This document shows positions 15,946 through 24,844 of a stretch of 64,000 bases of DNA, piece by piece. The number at the start of each line of letters is the position of its first letter. Position 1 is the stretch's first letter. A program made the position numbers and the translations under genes. The notes under the pieces were generated by a model. The model was not told the DNA's origin, did no database searches, and saw only the letters and a program-made list of their open reading frames with translations. The stretch is from G965276765 sp965276825 (GTDB lineage: Bacteria; Actinomycetota; Acidimicrobiia; Acidimicrobiales; Palsa-688), in the NCBI GenBank assembly GCA_965276825.1, contig OZ255630.1, forward strand, positions 3,596,001 through 3,660,000, written 5' to 3'.

Positions 15946-18252
15946 ATGGGCCTGATCGGACGAATCCTGCGGCGGGTCCTGTCGTCGGTCTTCCTGGCCG
16001 TTGTGGTCTTCGTCGTCGCGCCGGTCACCGCGGTGGTGACGGTGATCGCCGCGCTGATCTTCCTCCCGCTTCCCGCCACGATCCCCACGGCGAGGGCGGT
16101 GGCCATCGTGGAGCCGACGGTCATCTACGACGCCCAGGGTCACGTGATGGCCACGCTGTCCCAGGACCAGCGCGACATCCCGGTGACCGCGCAGTCCATC
16201 CCGGCCGTCCTCGACGAGGCGGTGGTCGCCGACGAGGACCGCAACTACTACCACGAGGGCGGCGTCGACCTCCGCGGCATCCTCCGTGCCTTCGTCGCCG
16301 ACGTGCGCAACGAGAGCATCGTCCAAGGCGGGTCGACCATCGCCGAGCAGTACGTGAAGCTGGCGTACACGGACAGCTCGAAGCGGACGATCATCGACAA
16401 GGTCAGGGAGGCCATCCTGGCCAGCCAGCTCGACCGCCAGGCCAGCAAGAACGAGATCCTCTACCGCTACCTGAGCACCATCTACCTCGGCGACGGCAAC
16501 TACGGGGTCGGGGCGGCCGCCCGCAACTACTTCCACGTCCCGGTCAGCGCCCTGAACGCCTCGCAGGCCGCCACCCTCGCCGGGCTCATCCCCGCGCCGA
16601 CGGCCAGGGCGCCGCGCCAGAACCTGGCGGACGCCGAGCAGCTCCGCCGCCTCGTGCTGCTGAAGATGTACCAGCAGGGCTACCTGACGGCGACGGCCTA
16701 CCACCGCGCCCTCCGCCGCCCCCTGGCGCTGGCCGGCCACACCCACCGCCGGGCCAGCCGTGTCACCCTCGTCTACCCGGAGCCGAGCCCGACCACCGCC
16801 TACCCGGCCTTCGTCGCCTACGTGACCGCCTGGCTGCTGCACCACTACCCGGCGGCCGAGGTGTACGGCGGGGGCCTGCGGGTGCAGACCACCCTCGACC
16901 CCAAGGTGCAGGGCGCCGCCCAGGCGGCCGTCGACGCCACGCTGTCGGGGACCGCCGACCCCCTGGAGATGGCCGTGGCCTCGGTCCAGCCCCAGACGGG
17001 GTTCATCGAGGCCCTGGTCGGGCACCGGAGCGCGGTCACCCCCGCCTACGCCAACGACGACTTCGCCCTCGCCGGCTGCCCGCCGGCACCGGCGCCGGGG
17101 CGCGACGTGGTCGCACCGTCGTGCCGCACCCACCCGAGCATCGGCGGGGGCGGAGCCGGGCGCCAGCCCGGGTCGTCGTGGAAGCCGTTCGTGCTGGCCG
17201 CCGCCTTCGGGCAGCACATCCCGCCGACGCGGGTGTACGAGGCGCCGACCGTCTACCAGATCCCCGGTTGCGTGGTGCTCGCCGGTCAGCCCGCGACCAG
17301 CTGCCAGATCCACAACGACGAGGGGGAGGCGCCCGGCAGCGAGACCCTGGCGGCGGCGACGGCGCAGTCGACCAACACGGTGTACGCCCAGGTGGCCTCC
17401 CAGGTCGGCTGCGCGGACGTCGCCCGCACCGCCCGGGCGCTCGGCGTGACGACCGCGTACTACACCCCGAGGTCGGCGTCGCCCTCGTCGGGGCGGCCGC
17501 CCGGCTTCCCGTACTGCGCGTCCTACGCCCTGGGCGAGCTCGGGGTGGCGCCCCTCGACATGGCGTCGGCCTACGGGGTGTTCGCCGACCACGGACTCCG
17601 GGCGCCGGCCACGCCGATCCTCCAGATCGTCGGGCCGAGCGGCCGGACCCTGGTCGACAACATCAAGAGGCCGCCGGCGACCACGCGGGCGCTCGCCACC
17701 AACGTGGCCGACAACGTCACCGCCGCCCTGCAGGGTGTGATCACCCACGGGACGGGGACCGCCGCCGCCCTCGGTCGTCCCGCTGCGGGCAAGACGGGCA
17801 CCACCAGCAACACCACCGACGCCTGGTTCGTCGGCTACACCCCGTCGTTGTCGACCGCGGTGTGGATGGGCAACGCCAGTTCCGAGGCGCTCAGCATCGG
17901 TCCGGTCAAGGGCGTGGCCCAGGTCTACGGCGGCACCCTCCCGGCCGCTGCGTGGCGGGCGACCATGCTGCGGGCCCTCGCCGACGTGCCGGCGACGGGG
18001 TTCGACCAGCCGGCCCCGATCACCCCGCCCCAGCCGGCCATCAGGACCGGTCCGACCACCCCGTCGACCATCGGGCCGGGGGCGATCTCGGAGCCGGCCC
18101 CCACCCCGCAGGGTGGTCCCTACCAGGGGCAGGCGCCGATCCCCACGCCGCCGGCGGCCGCCTCGACCACGACGGTGGCCGCTCCGACCACGACGGTGGC
18201 CGCTCCGACCACGACGGTCGCGCCGACCACCACGCTCGGGCCGGGCGGGTGA
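15946..18252 (+). CDS. Class A penicillin-binding protein (glycosyltransferase/transpeptidase), PonA2-like by context
   Basis: 768 residues. One N-terminal membrane segment (about 13-43) is followed by a GT51 domain with catalytic Glu97 in VVADEDRNYYHEGG and the QGGSTIAEQ motif at 127-135. The transpeptidase domain shows SSWK near 410, STN near 476 and KTGTT near 616. The C terminus is a Pro/Thr tail with TTTVAAP repeats, probably in the cell wall space. It polymerises and cross-links peptidoglycan. Synteny with ponA2 next to whiB4 and bagAB supports the PonA2 comparison; no PASTA domain is present. Confidence 0.9.
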   Translation: MGLIGRILRRVLSSVFLAVVVFVVAPVTAVVTVIAALIFLPLPATIPTARAVAIVEPTVIYDAQGHVMATLSQDQRDIPVTAQSIPAVLDEAVVADEDRNYYHEGGVDLRGILRAFVADVRNESIVQGGSTIAEQYVKLAYTDSSKRTIIDKVREAILASQLDRQASKNEILYRYLSTIYLGDGNYGVGAAARNYFHVPVSALNASQAATLAGLIPAPTARAPRQNLADAEQLRRLVLLKMYQQGYLTATAYHRALRRPLALAGHTHRRASRVTLVYPEPSPTTAYPAFVAYVTAWLLHHYPAAEVYGGGLRVQTTLDPKVQGAAQAAVDATLSGTADPLEMAVASVQPQTGFIEALVGHRSAVTPAYANDDFALAGCPPAPAPGRDVVAPSCRTHPSIGGGGAGRQPGSSWKPFVLAAAFGQHIPPTRVYEAPTVYQIPGCVVLAGQPATSCQIHNDEGEAPGSETLAAATAQSTNTVYAQVASQVGCADVARTARALGVTTAYYTPRSASPSSGRPPGFPYCASYALGELGVAPLDMASAYGVFADHGLRAPATPILQIVGPSGRTLVDNIKRPPATTRALATNVADNVTAALQGVITHGTGTAAALGRPAAGKTGTTSNTTDAWFVGYTPSLSTAVWMGNASSEALSIGPVKGVAQVYGGTLPAAAWRATMLRALADVPATGFDQPAPITPPQPAIRTGPTTPSTIGPGAISEPAPTPQGGPYQGQAPIPTPPAAASTTTVAAPTTTVAAPTTTVAPTTTLGPGG

Positions 18253-18270
18253 GGGGTCAGGACGCCCGGC
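18240..18270. terminator. Bidirectional hairpin between convergent genes
   Basis: GCCGGGCG (18240-18247) pairs perfectly with CGCCCGGC (18263-18270). The left arm overlaps the last codons of the PBP gene; the minus-strand gene ends 4 bp to the right. No U tract. Confidence 0.4.
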
Positions 18271-18273
18271 GGG

Positions 18274-19278
18274 TCAGCTGCTGGCGGAGATCTGGCCGCC
18301 CGGGCAGCTGAGCACCTGCTGGCAGGCGGCGGCGACAAGAGGGGCGAAGGTCACGCCGGACGTCGGGAAGCCGAGGGGCGCGTAGGTCCTCGACGCCACG
18401 GCCACGACCTGGCCGAGGGTGTCGACCACGGGGCCGCCCTGGAACGCGGTGCCGATCGGCGTGTCGATGGCCAGGCCGGCGCTCGAGACGTCGGCGACCG
18501 CGCCCCCGGTGACCGAGCCGCCGGCGCTGCCGAGCCCGGAGAGGGCGTAGACCGGCTGGCCGATCTGCACGGGTGTGGCCGTCGGCGCCACCGGGACGGG
18601 GGTGAGGCCGCCCCGGGCCAGCACGATGAGGGCCAGGTCCCTCCGGGCGTCCCAGGTCCTCACCGTGACCGGCGTCTGGGCGCTCGAGGCGCCCTGGCGG
18701 ACGTAAACGGGAGGTCCGGGGGTGGCGGTGGCGGCCTGCACGGCCGTGTAGGAGGTGAGCAGCAGGGACTGGGACGACGACGAGGCCACGACGAACGCCG
18801 CGCCCACCGAGGGCTGGCCGCCGGTGGTCTGGGTGGTCACGAAGTACAGCGAGGGTGCGAGGCGCCGGATGAGCGCCTGCTCGGTCGCCGGCGTGGCCCG
18901 GGCGGCCTGGATGGGCGCCAGCGACGCCTGGATCTGGGCCTTGGCTTTCGCCGCGGCGGCCTGCAGGTCGCCCTCCGCCAGGGAGAACTGGTGCTTGTAG
19001 CCGTCGATGAGGGTGTTGACCCGATGGTCGGTCTGGTCGAGGTGGAACTGGTAGTAGGAGTACAGGATCGTGCCGCTCAGCGCGGCGCCGACGGAGAAGG
19101 CCAGGACCACGGCCGAGATCCCGAGCACCGTGCGGGGCAGGAACCGGTGCCGGAGCCTCGGGCGGTCGGGATCCCTCCTGCCCCCGCGGCGCCCGTCGCC
19201 GACGACCGCGACCGCCTGGGTCGGGAGTTGCCCGTCACCGTCCGGCCGGGACGCTCGTCGTTCGCCACGCACAGCCAT
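18274..19278 (-). CDS. Membrane-anchored trypsin-fold protein lacking catalytic His and Ser
   Basis: 334 residues. A basic N-terminal cytoplasmic part is followed by one membrane helix (VLGISAVVLAFSVGAALSG), an alanine-rich helical segment and a C-terminal S1C-like beta-barrel domain. Active proteases of this type have a His in the LLTxxHV segment and GNSGGP; here these read LLTSYTAV and TAFQGGPVVD, so His and Ser are missing while the Asp-containing RRDLALIVL remains. It is therefore probably a pseudoprotease, perhaps a binding or sensor module in the cell envelope. ATG 19278 is chosen as the first start before the basic region. Convergent with the PBP gene. Confidence 0.7.
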   Translation of the reverse strand: MAVRGERRASRPDGDGQLPTQAVAVVGDGRRGGRRDPDRPRLRHRFLPRTVLGISAVVLAFSVGAALSGTILYSYYQFHLDQTDHRVNTLIDGYKHQFSLAEGDLQAAAAKAKAQIQASLAPIQAARATPATEQALIRRLAPSLYFVTTQTTGGQPSVGAAFVVASSSSQSLLLTSYTAVQAATATPGPPVYVRQGASSAQTPVTVRTWDARRDLALIVLARGGLTPVPVAPTATPVQIGQPVYALSGLGSAGGSVTGGAVADVSSAGLAIDTPIGTAFQGGPVVDTLGQVVAVASRTYAPLGFPTSGVTFAPLVAAACQQVLSCPGGQISASS

Positions 19279-19358
19279 GTGGGCTCCCACCGTAGTGGTG
19301 GGTCCCCGCCGGGCCGTGGTCACGCGGCGGCGGGAAAGCCTGGTGGGGGGAGAGGCGG

Positions 19359-20987
19359 TCAGTGGCGACGGGTCGGGTGGAGCGCCTCGTCGGCCGACGA
19401 CGGATGGGCGAACCAGAGGCCCTGGGCGAGCGGGCAGCCGATCGACGTCAGCAGCTCGGCCTGGTCGGCCGTCTCGACCCCGCGGGCGACCGTGGCGATG
19501 CCGAGGGCCTGGCCGAGGCCGACGATGGACCTGACCACCTCGGTGTCGCCGCCGTCGTGGCCGAGGCCGCCCATCAGGGTCGGGTCGATGCGGAGCACGT
19601 CGATGCCGAAGCGGCGGAGGTAGGCCAGGCCGGCCCGGCCGCCGCCGAAGTCGTCGACCGCGAGGCGCACCCCGGTGCCCTTGAGCTCCTCGACCGTCCG
19701 GCTCACCGCCGAGTCGGCTTCCACCAGGCAACGCTCCGGGACCTGCAGGCACAGCGCGGAAGGAGCGAGCCCGTGGGCGCCGAGGACGGCGTCGATCTGG
19801 GAGGCGGCCCGACGCACCCGCAGCTGGCGACCGGTCACCGGCACCGACATCAACGTCGGGGGTGCGGCCGATCCCCGCTGCCACTCGGCCATCTGGGCGC
19901 AGGCGTGGTCGACCAGCCCGGCGCCGACGGCCACCGAGAGACCGGTCTCCTCGGCCACGCCGAGGAACTCGCTCGACGCCGAGAGCCGCCCGTCGCTGCG
20001 ACGGACGCGGAGCATGGCCTCGGTGGCGTGCACCCGACCCGTCCCGAGGTCGACGATCGGTTGGTACACCACGGTGACGCCGCCGCCGTCGAGGGCGGAG
20101 CGCAGCATCGCCTCGATGCGGGCGCGGTCCGCGTCGGGGGCCCGCAGGTCGTCCCGGTAGAGCGTGGCCCGGTTGCGGCCGTCGTGCTTGGCCCGGTACA
20201 TCGCCCGGTCGGCGTCGTCGAGGAGCTCGCCGCCGTTGCGGCCGCTCCCGATGGCGATCCCCACGCTGGCGCTCACGTCGACCAGCCGGCCGCCGACCGC
20301 GACCGGACGCCTTACCCCGGCGATGATGCGCTCGGCGATGTCGAGGGCCACCTCGCGGTCGCCCACCCCGAGGGCGATCACGACGAACTCGTCGCCGCCG
20401 AGGCGCGCCACCGTGTCCTCCGGCCTCACCGCGCGGCGGAGGCGGTCGGCCACCGCCACCAGGACCCTGTCGCCGGCGGCGTGGCCGAGGGTGTCGTTGA
20501 CCGACTTGAACCCGTCGAGATCGATGTAGAGCAGCGCAGCGCTCGGGTAGGGGCGCTCACTGCGGAGGGCGTCGAGCCGGTCGAGCAGGTGGGCCCGGTT
20601 GGGGAGCGCCGTGAGCGTGTCGTGGGTCGCCTGGTGGATGAGCTGGGCGGCGACCTCGGCGTGCACGTCCACGTCGTGGGCCAGGCAGACGACCCCGCCG
20701 ATGGCCTGGTGGTCGCGGCAGTCGGTGAGGGCCAGGGCCATGCGCCGCCAGGCTCCCGACGGCTCGGCGAGACGGCAGGCCACGTCACCGGTGCGCTCGG
20801 CCAGCACCGCTTCCAGGGCGCGCCGGTCGTCGGGGTGGGCGAGGTCGACGAGAGGCCGTCCGGCGCAGGCCGCACCGAGCCTGCGGATCGCCGCCGGGCT
20901 CATGAACCCGATGGCGCCGGCGTCGTCGAGCACCATGAGCAGCTCCCGACTGTGCTCGATCAGTGCGCCGAGTCGGTCATCGCTCAT
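19359..20987 (-). CDS. PAS-GGDEF-EAL protein; diguanylate cyclase active, EAL domain degenerate
   Basis: 542 residues. An N-terminal PAS-like sensor (about 5-110), a GGDEF domain with intact RLGGDEF (GGDEF at 197-201) and an inhibitory-site RPED at 188-191, then an EAL-like domain. The EAL signature reads EAM (323-325), the metal-binding Asn is Pro383, and the late glutamate of the EGVET motif is Arg502 (ARGVET), although DDFG at 445-448 is kept. This predicts c-di-GMP synthesis but little or no phosphodiesterase activity. No membrane segment is visible, so it is a cytoplasmic sensor enzyme. Upstream region shows no clear promoter. Confidence 0.88.
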   Translation of the reverse strand: MSDDRLGALIEHSRELLMVLDDAGAIGFMSPAAIRRLGAACAGRPLVDLAHPDDRRALEAVLAERTGDVACRLAEPSGAWRRMALALTDCRDHQAIGGVVCLAHDVDVHAEVAAQLIHQATHDTLTALPNRAHLLDRLDALRSERPYPSAALLYIDLDGFKSVNDTLGHAAGDRVLVAVADRLRRAVRPEDTVARLGGDEFVVIALGVGDREVALDIAERIIAGVRRPVAVGGRLVDVSASVGIAIGSGRNGGELLDDADRAMYRAKHDGRNRATLYRDDLRAPDADRARIEAMLRSALDGGGVTVVYQPIVDLGTGRVHATEAMLRVRRSDGRLSASSEFLGVAEETGLSVAVGAGLVDHACAQMAEWQRGSAAPPTLMSVPVTGRQLRVRRAASQIDAVLGAHGLAPSALCLQVPERCLVEADSAVSRTVEELKGTGVRLAVDDFGGGRAGLAYLRRFGIDVLRIDPTLMGGLGHDGGDTEVVRSIVGLGQALGIATVARGVETADQAELLTSIGCPLAQGLWFAHPSSADEALHPTRRH

Positions 20988-21113
20988 CACCGGTGTGTCG
21001 TCACGCGAAGCGCTCGCGTTGAGCAGATTTCTGGAAGACCTTGAGCAGGCGAACGTCCCCGCCTCGCGCCGCACCGGCGCGAGCGGAGGGATGGCGGCCC
21101 GGCTGGGCGGCGC

Positions 21114-22292
21114 TCAGGTCGTGGCGGCGGTCGGGGAGGCGAGGGCGGACTCGACCGCCTCGAGCATCCGGGCCGAGCAGTCGCGCATCTCGACGACCGG
21201 TGCCACCTCGGTCGCGACGAGCTCGACCAGGCGGGCGAAGGCCTCGGCGCCGGGCCCCCCGGCGAGGGCGACGGGTTGGCCCGTGTCTCCGCCGGCGGAG
21301 ACGCCGGGCTCGAGGGGGATCTGGGCGAGCAGCGGCGCGCCGATCTCCGCGGCGAGACGCTGCCCGCCACCCTGGCCGAAGAGATGGACCGTCTCGCCGT
21401 GCGCGCAGGTGTACCCGCTCATGTTCTCGATCACCCCGGCCACCCGCAGGTAGCCCTTGCGGGCCATGTCCGCCGCCCTCGCCGCCACCTTCTGCGCACC
21501 GAGCGCGGGGGTGGTGACGATCAGCATCTCGGCCCTCGGGAGCATCCTGGCCAGGCCCATCTGGACGTCGCCGGTGCCAGGGGGCATGTCGACGAGGAGG
21601 TAGTCGAGGTCACCCCAGGCGGCGTCCTCGATGAAGTGCTGCACGGCCCGGTTGAGCTTGAGGCCGCGCCACATGATGGCCTCGTCCTCTCCCGAGAGGA
21701 AGCCCATCGACAGGACCTCGACCGATCCGTCGCCGACGGGCTTGACGACCGGGTGGATGGCGGGAGGGCCGCCGTCGGTGCCGGGGGAGGCGTCGATGGT
21801 GCCCTCCACCCCGAGCATCCTCGGCACGGAGAAGCCGGCGATGTCGGCGTCGAGCAGGCCGACTCGCCGCCCCGCCGCAGCCAGGCCGGCGGCCAGGTTG
21901 ACCGTCACCGACGACTTGCCCACGCCCCCCTTGCCGGACGAGACGGCGAGGATCCTCGTGCGCCCGGGGATGCGGGTCGTCGCCGCCCGGTCCCTGGCCT
22001 TCCAGCGGGCCCGCGCCATCAGCGCCGACTTGGCCTCTCGGCTCATCTCCGAGGTCACGACCGACACGTGGCCCGCGCCGGGGATGCTGCCGACGCGCCC
22101 GGTGACGTCGTGGCTGAGCTGGCTGCGCAGCGGGCAGGCCGCGGTGGTCAGGGCCAGGTGGACCGTCACCGACCCGTCGTCGGCGATGTCCGCCCCGGCG
22201 TACATCCCGAGGTCGACCACGTTGTCGCCGAGCTCGGGGTCGATCACGCCGAGCATGGCTCCACGCACCGCCTCTTCCGACAGCTTGGTCAC
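21114..22292 (-). CDS. mrp: Mrp/NBP35-family iron-sulfur carrier ATPase
   Basis: 392 residues from GTG 22292. An N-terminal MIP18 (DUF59) domain (1-90, with Cys53) precedes a P-loop domain with SSGKGGVGKSS at 118-128, GLLDADIAGFSVPRML and DMPPGTGDVQ. Mrp proteins carry or insert [4Fe-4S] clusters. The C-terminal CxxC pair used by many homologues is reduced to one Cys (GYTCAHGE). An upstream extension to 22385 is open but low-complexity. It is divergent from the IscA-type gene, so the two may share a role in cluster delivery. Confidence 0.9.
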   Translation of the reverse strand: MTKLSEEAVRGAMLGVIDPELGDNVVDLGMYAGADIADDGSVTVHLALTTAACPLRSQLSHDVTGRVGSIPGAGHVSVVTSEMSREAKSALMARARWKARDRAATTRIPGRTRILAVSSGKGGVGKSSVTVNLAAGLAAAGRRVGLLDADIAGFSVPRMLGVEGTIDASPGTDGGPPAIHPVVKPVGDGSVEVLSMGFLSGEDEAIMWRGLKLNRAVQHFIEDAAWGDLDYLLVDMPPGTGDVQMGLARMLPRAEMLIVTTPALGAQKVAARAADMARKGYLRVAGVIENMSGYTCAHGETVHLFGQGGGQRLAAEIGAPLLAQIPLEPGVSAGGDTGQPVALAGGPGAEAFARLVELVATEVAPVVEMRDCSARMLEAVESALASPTAATT

Positions 22293-22411
22293 CGCAGAAG
22301 TGTACGGGTGGCCGGCTGCGCACCGGTCGGAGGGCGGGGCTGCCACCAGTCGCCGTGGCGCGCCTACGATGGCCGGGTCGGGCAAACCGAGGCCTGACCA
22401 CAGGAGGTACC

Positions 22412-22759
22412 GTGAGCACGACCAGCACCGAGTCCGCCCCCATCGCCCTGACCGACGTGGCGTCGGCCAAGGTCGCCGAGCTGCTGGCGCAGGAGGGCAA
22501 CGCCGACCTCGCCCTGCGGGTTGCGGTCCGTCCGGGCGGGTGCTCGGGCTTCAGCTACGAGATGTTCTTCGACACCGACGTGGCCGATGACGACGTGCTG
22601 TCGGCCTTCGACGGCGTGCGCGTCGTCGTGGACCCTTCCAGCGCCAGCCTGCTGGTCGGTTCCACCCTCGACTTCAAGGACGGCCTCCAGGGCGCCGGGT
22701 TCAGCATCAACAACCCCAACGCCTCGCGGACCTGCGGCTGCGGACAGTCCTTCAGCTGA
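22412..22759 (+). CDS. erpA: A-type iron-sulfur cluster carrier (HesB/IscA/ErpA family)
   Basis: 115 residues with the three conserved cysteines Cys44 (PGGCSGF), Cys108 and Cys110 (TCGCGQSF) of A-type carriers, which pass Fe-S clusters to apoproteins. GTG 22412 is placed 4 bp after a full AGGAGG. The name erpA is used as the usual actinobacterial assignment; IscA-like is equally acceptable. It sits between the divergent mrp gene and an Fe-S dehydrogenase-like gene that would need such clusters. Confidence 0.9.
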   Translation: MSTTSTESAPIALTDVASAKVAELLAQEGNADLALRVAVRPGGCSGFSYEMFFDTDVADDDVLSAFDGVRVVVDPSSASLLVGSTLDFKDGLQGAGFSINNPNASRTCGCGQSFS

Positions 22760-22799
22760 CCGACTGCGGCGGTCCGCCGCCGCTCATGAGCTTTCCTTC

Positions 22800-24452
22800 G
22801 TGCCCGTCGAGCTGAACGTCGACGGGCACGATGTCGTCGTGGCCAGGGGCGACGGCTCGCTGCTCGACGCGCTGCGCGAGGAGCTCGGCGTCCGGGGCCC
22901 GAAGGACGGGTGCAGCCCCCAGGGTCAGTGCGGGTGCTGCACGGTGCTCGTCGACGGCGCCGCGCGCGTGGCGTGCGTGACCGCCCTCCGGCGGGTGGCC
23001 GGGCGCCGGGTCGTGACCGTCGACGGGCTCCCCGCGGAGCGGAGGGACCCGATCGTGGCCGCCCTGGTCGCGGCCGGTGGCAGCCAGTGCGGCTTCTGCA
23101 CGCCGGGGATCGTGTGCCGGGTCGCCGCCATCGACGGCGCGCCCACCGCCGAGGTGGTGGAGCGGGCGCTGCTGGCCCACCTGTGCCGCTGCACCGGCTG
23201 GCGGTCGATCGTCGACGCGGTCGTCGCCGCCGGCGATCCGGCCGGCGGCGCCCCTCCCGCGCCTCCCCGTTCGGGGCCCGCAGGGGAGCGGGCCGACCGG
23301 CGGGCGTCGATCGAAGGGCGGGCCGTCCAGCGCACCGGGCCCGACGCGGCGCGTGGCCGGGCCGGCTTCGCTGACGACCTCGCGCCCCGGGACGCACTGG
23401 TCGCCGTCCCCGACGGCGCGGGCTCCTGGGCGGTCGGGGAGACGCTCGAGGAGGCGAGGGTGGCCGCCGGGCGGGTCCCGGGGCGCCGCAGTGGCAGACC
23501 GGTCGCCGCGCCCCTCGACCCGCCGGCCGGGGAGTGGGCCCTGATCCTGGCGACGAGCTGGGTCGAGCCCGGCTACCTGGAGCCGGACGCGTCCTGGTGC
23601 CTCCCGGGGGGCGAGCCGGCGTCGCCGATGGCTAACGGCGGGGCCTTCGGCGCCAAGGTGGAGTCGGCTGCGCCCGGGGCGGCCCGGCGACTGGCCGACC
23701 GCCACGGCCGGGCCGTGCGGGTCGTGTACGGCCGGGAGGACGTGGTGCGCCTCGGCCCCAAGCGCCCACCTCTGGCCGCCGGCGTGCGGCCCGACGGGAC
23801 GGGCATCGTGCGGGTGGTGCGGACCCCAGGGATCGCCCCGGTCCTCGCGGCGGCCGCGCCGCTCGTCACCGTCGAGGAGGTCGACGTGGCCGGCCCTCCG
23901 ACGTCAGCCGGCCTGCGCGGCGCAGGGTGGGCGGAGATGGCGGTGCTGCACGCCGGCCTGGCCGCCGCCACCGGCGGTCGCGCCGGCCACCCGGCCGCCG
24001 ACGGCGCAGGCGGCTCCTCCCGGGCCACGGCGACGGTCGCCGCGCCCGGAGGAGGGTCCGCCACGGTCACCGTGACCGTCGACGGCGACGGCCGGCCGAC
24101 GGGCGTCGGCGTGCGCATGTGCTGCGGCGACCCGCTCGACCACGCCGTGGCCAGGGCCTACGCCATCGGCGCAGCCCACATGGGGCTGTCGTGGGTGTGC
24201 GCCGAGGGCATCGCCGTCGACGAGGACGGCCGGCCGGTGGACCTCACGGTGCGCAGCTGGGGCATCCTCAGGGCCGCCGACATGCCGCCGGTCGACGTGG
24301 CCTTCGGCGGTGCCGACGGGCCGCCGGTCAACGGCTCCGACGCGGTGTTCGCCGCCTCCGCCGCCGCCGTGTGGATCGCGCAGGGTCTACCTTCGTCGTG
24401 GCCGACCCGCCGAGGGTCGTGGCGCCGGCCAGAGGAGAGGAGAGCACTGTGA
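22800..24452 (+). CDS. 2Fe-2S protein fused to a compact xanthine-dehydrogenase-like domain
   Basis: About 550 residues. Residues 1-145 carry both [2Fe-2S] sites of the xanthine dehydrogenase small subunit: Cys38, Cys44, Cys47, Cys59 and then Cys97, Cys100, Cys129, Cys131 (QCGFCTPG, LCRCTGW). The rest resembles pieces of the large molybdopterin subunit (IEGRAVQRTGPDAARGRAGFA-like entry, NGGAFGAKVES, a GREDV segment and a C-terminal MGLSWVCAEGIAVDEDG) but is about 400 residues where a full Mo subunit needs some 750. It may be a reduced molybdoenzyme or a redox protein that lost cofactor binding. GTG 22800 lacks a good ribosome binding site. Confidence 0.65.
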   Translation: MPVELNVDGHDVVVARGDGSLLDALREELGVRGPKDGCSPQGQCGCCTVLVDGAARVACVTALRRVAGRRVVTVDGLPAERRDPIVAALVAAGGSQCGFCTPGIVCRVAAIDGAPTAEVVERALLAHLCRCTGWRSIVDAVVAAGDPAGGAPPAPPRSGPAGERADRRASIEGRAVQRTGPDAARGRAGFADDLAPRDALVAVPDGAGSWAVGETLEEARVAAGRVPGRRSGRPVAAPLDPPAGEWALILATSWVEPGYLEPDASWCLPGGEPASPMANGGAFGAKVESAAPGAARRLADRHGRAVRVVYGREDVVRLGPKRPPLAAGVRPDGTGIVRVVRTPGIAPVLAAAAPLVTVEEVDVAGPPTSAGLRGAGWAEMAVLHAGLAAATGGRAGHPAADGAGGSSRATATVAAPGGGSATVTVTVDGDGRPTGVGVRMCCGDPLDHAVARAYAIGAAHMGLSWVCAEGIAVDEDGRPVDLTVRSWGILRAADMPPVDVAFGGADGPPVNGSDAVFAASAAAVWIAQGLPSSWPTRRGSWRRPEERRAL

Positions 24453-24471
24453 GCGACTCGGGAGCAACCCA

Positions 24472-24840
24472 ATGAGCGACGTGCCGTCCCGCCCGGTCGG
24501 GCCCTACACCCCGGTGGTCCGGGCCGGCGAGTGGATCGTCGTGTCCGGCCAGCTCGGTCTGCTCGACGGCGCGCTCGTCGACGGCGGGGTCGCCGGGCAG
24601 CTGACTCAGGCCATCGCCAACCTGGGCGGCCTGCTCGCCGGCCAGGGCGTCACCCTCGAGTCGGTGGTCAAGACGACCGTGTTCCTCGCCGACATCGGCG
24701 ACTACGCCGAGATGAACGACGCCTACGTGGCCGCCTTCGGCACCCACCGGCCGGCCAGGTCGGCGGTGGCGGTGGCCGGCCTCCCCCTCGGCGGGGTGGT
24801 CGAGATCGAGGCGTGGGCCCACGCCGGTGGGGAAGGGTGA
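24472..24840 (+). CDS. ridA: RidA-family enamine/imine deaminase
   Basis: 122 residues of the YjgF/YER057c/UK114 family. The active-site arginine lies in THRPARSAVAV near residue 100 and the conserved Glu in VVEIEAWA near 115; the N-terminal PVGPYTPVVRAGEWIVVSGQ strand is typical. RidA proteins hydrolyse reactive 2-aminoacrylate and similar enamines from PLP enzymes. ATG 24472 lies 19 bp after the previous stop, behind GGGAGC, and the gene is probably co-transcribed with the Fe-S protein upstream and the small membrane protein downstream. Confidence 0.9.
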   Translation: MSDVPSRPVGPYTPVVRAGEWIVVSGQLGLLDGALVDGGVAGQLTQAIANLGGLLAGQGVTLESVVKTTVFLADIGDYAEMNDAYVAAFGTHRPARSAVAVAGLPLGGVVEIEAWAHAGGEG

Positions 24841-24844
24841 CGGC

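Noticed and set aside
14869..17748. 959-codon minus-strand open frame across whiB and the PBP gene
   Set aside because: Antisense shadow of clearly recognised genes; low-complexity product.
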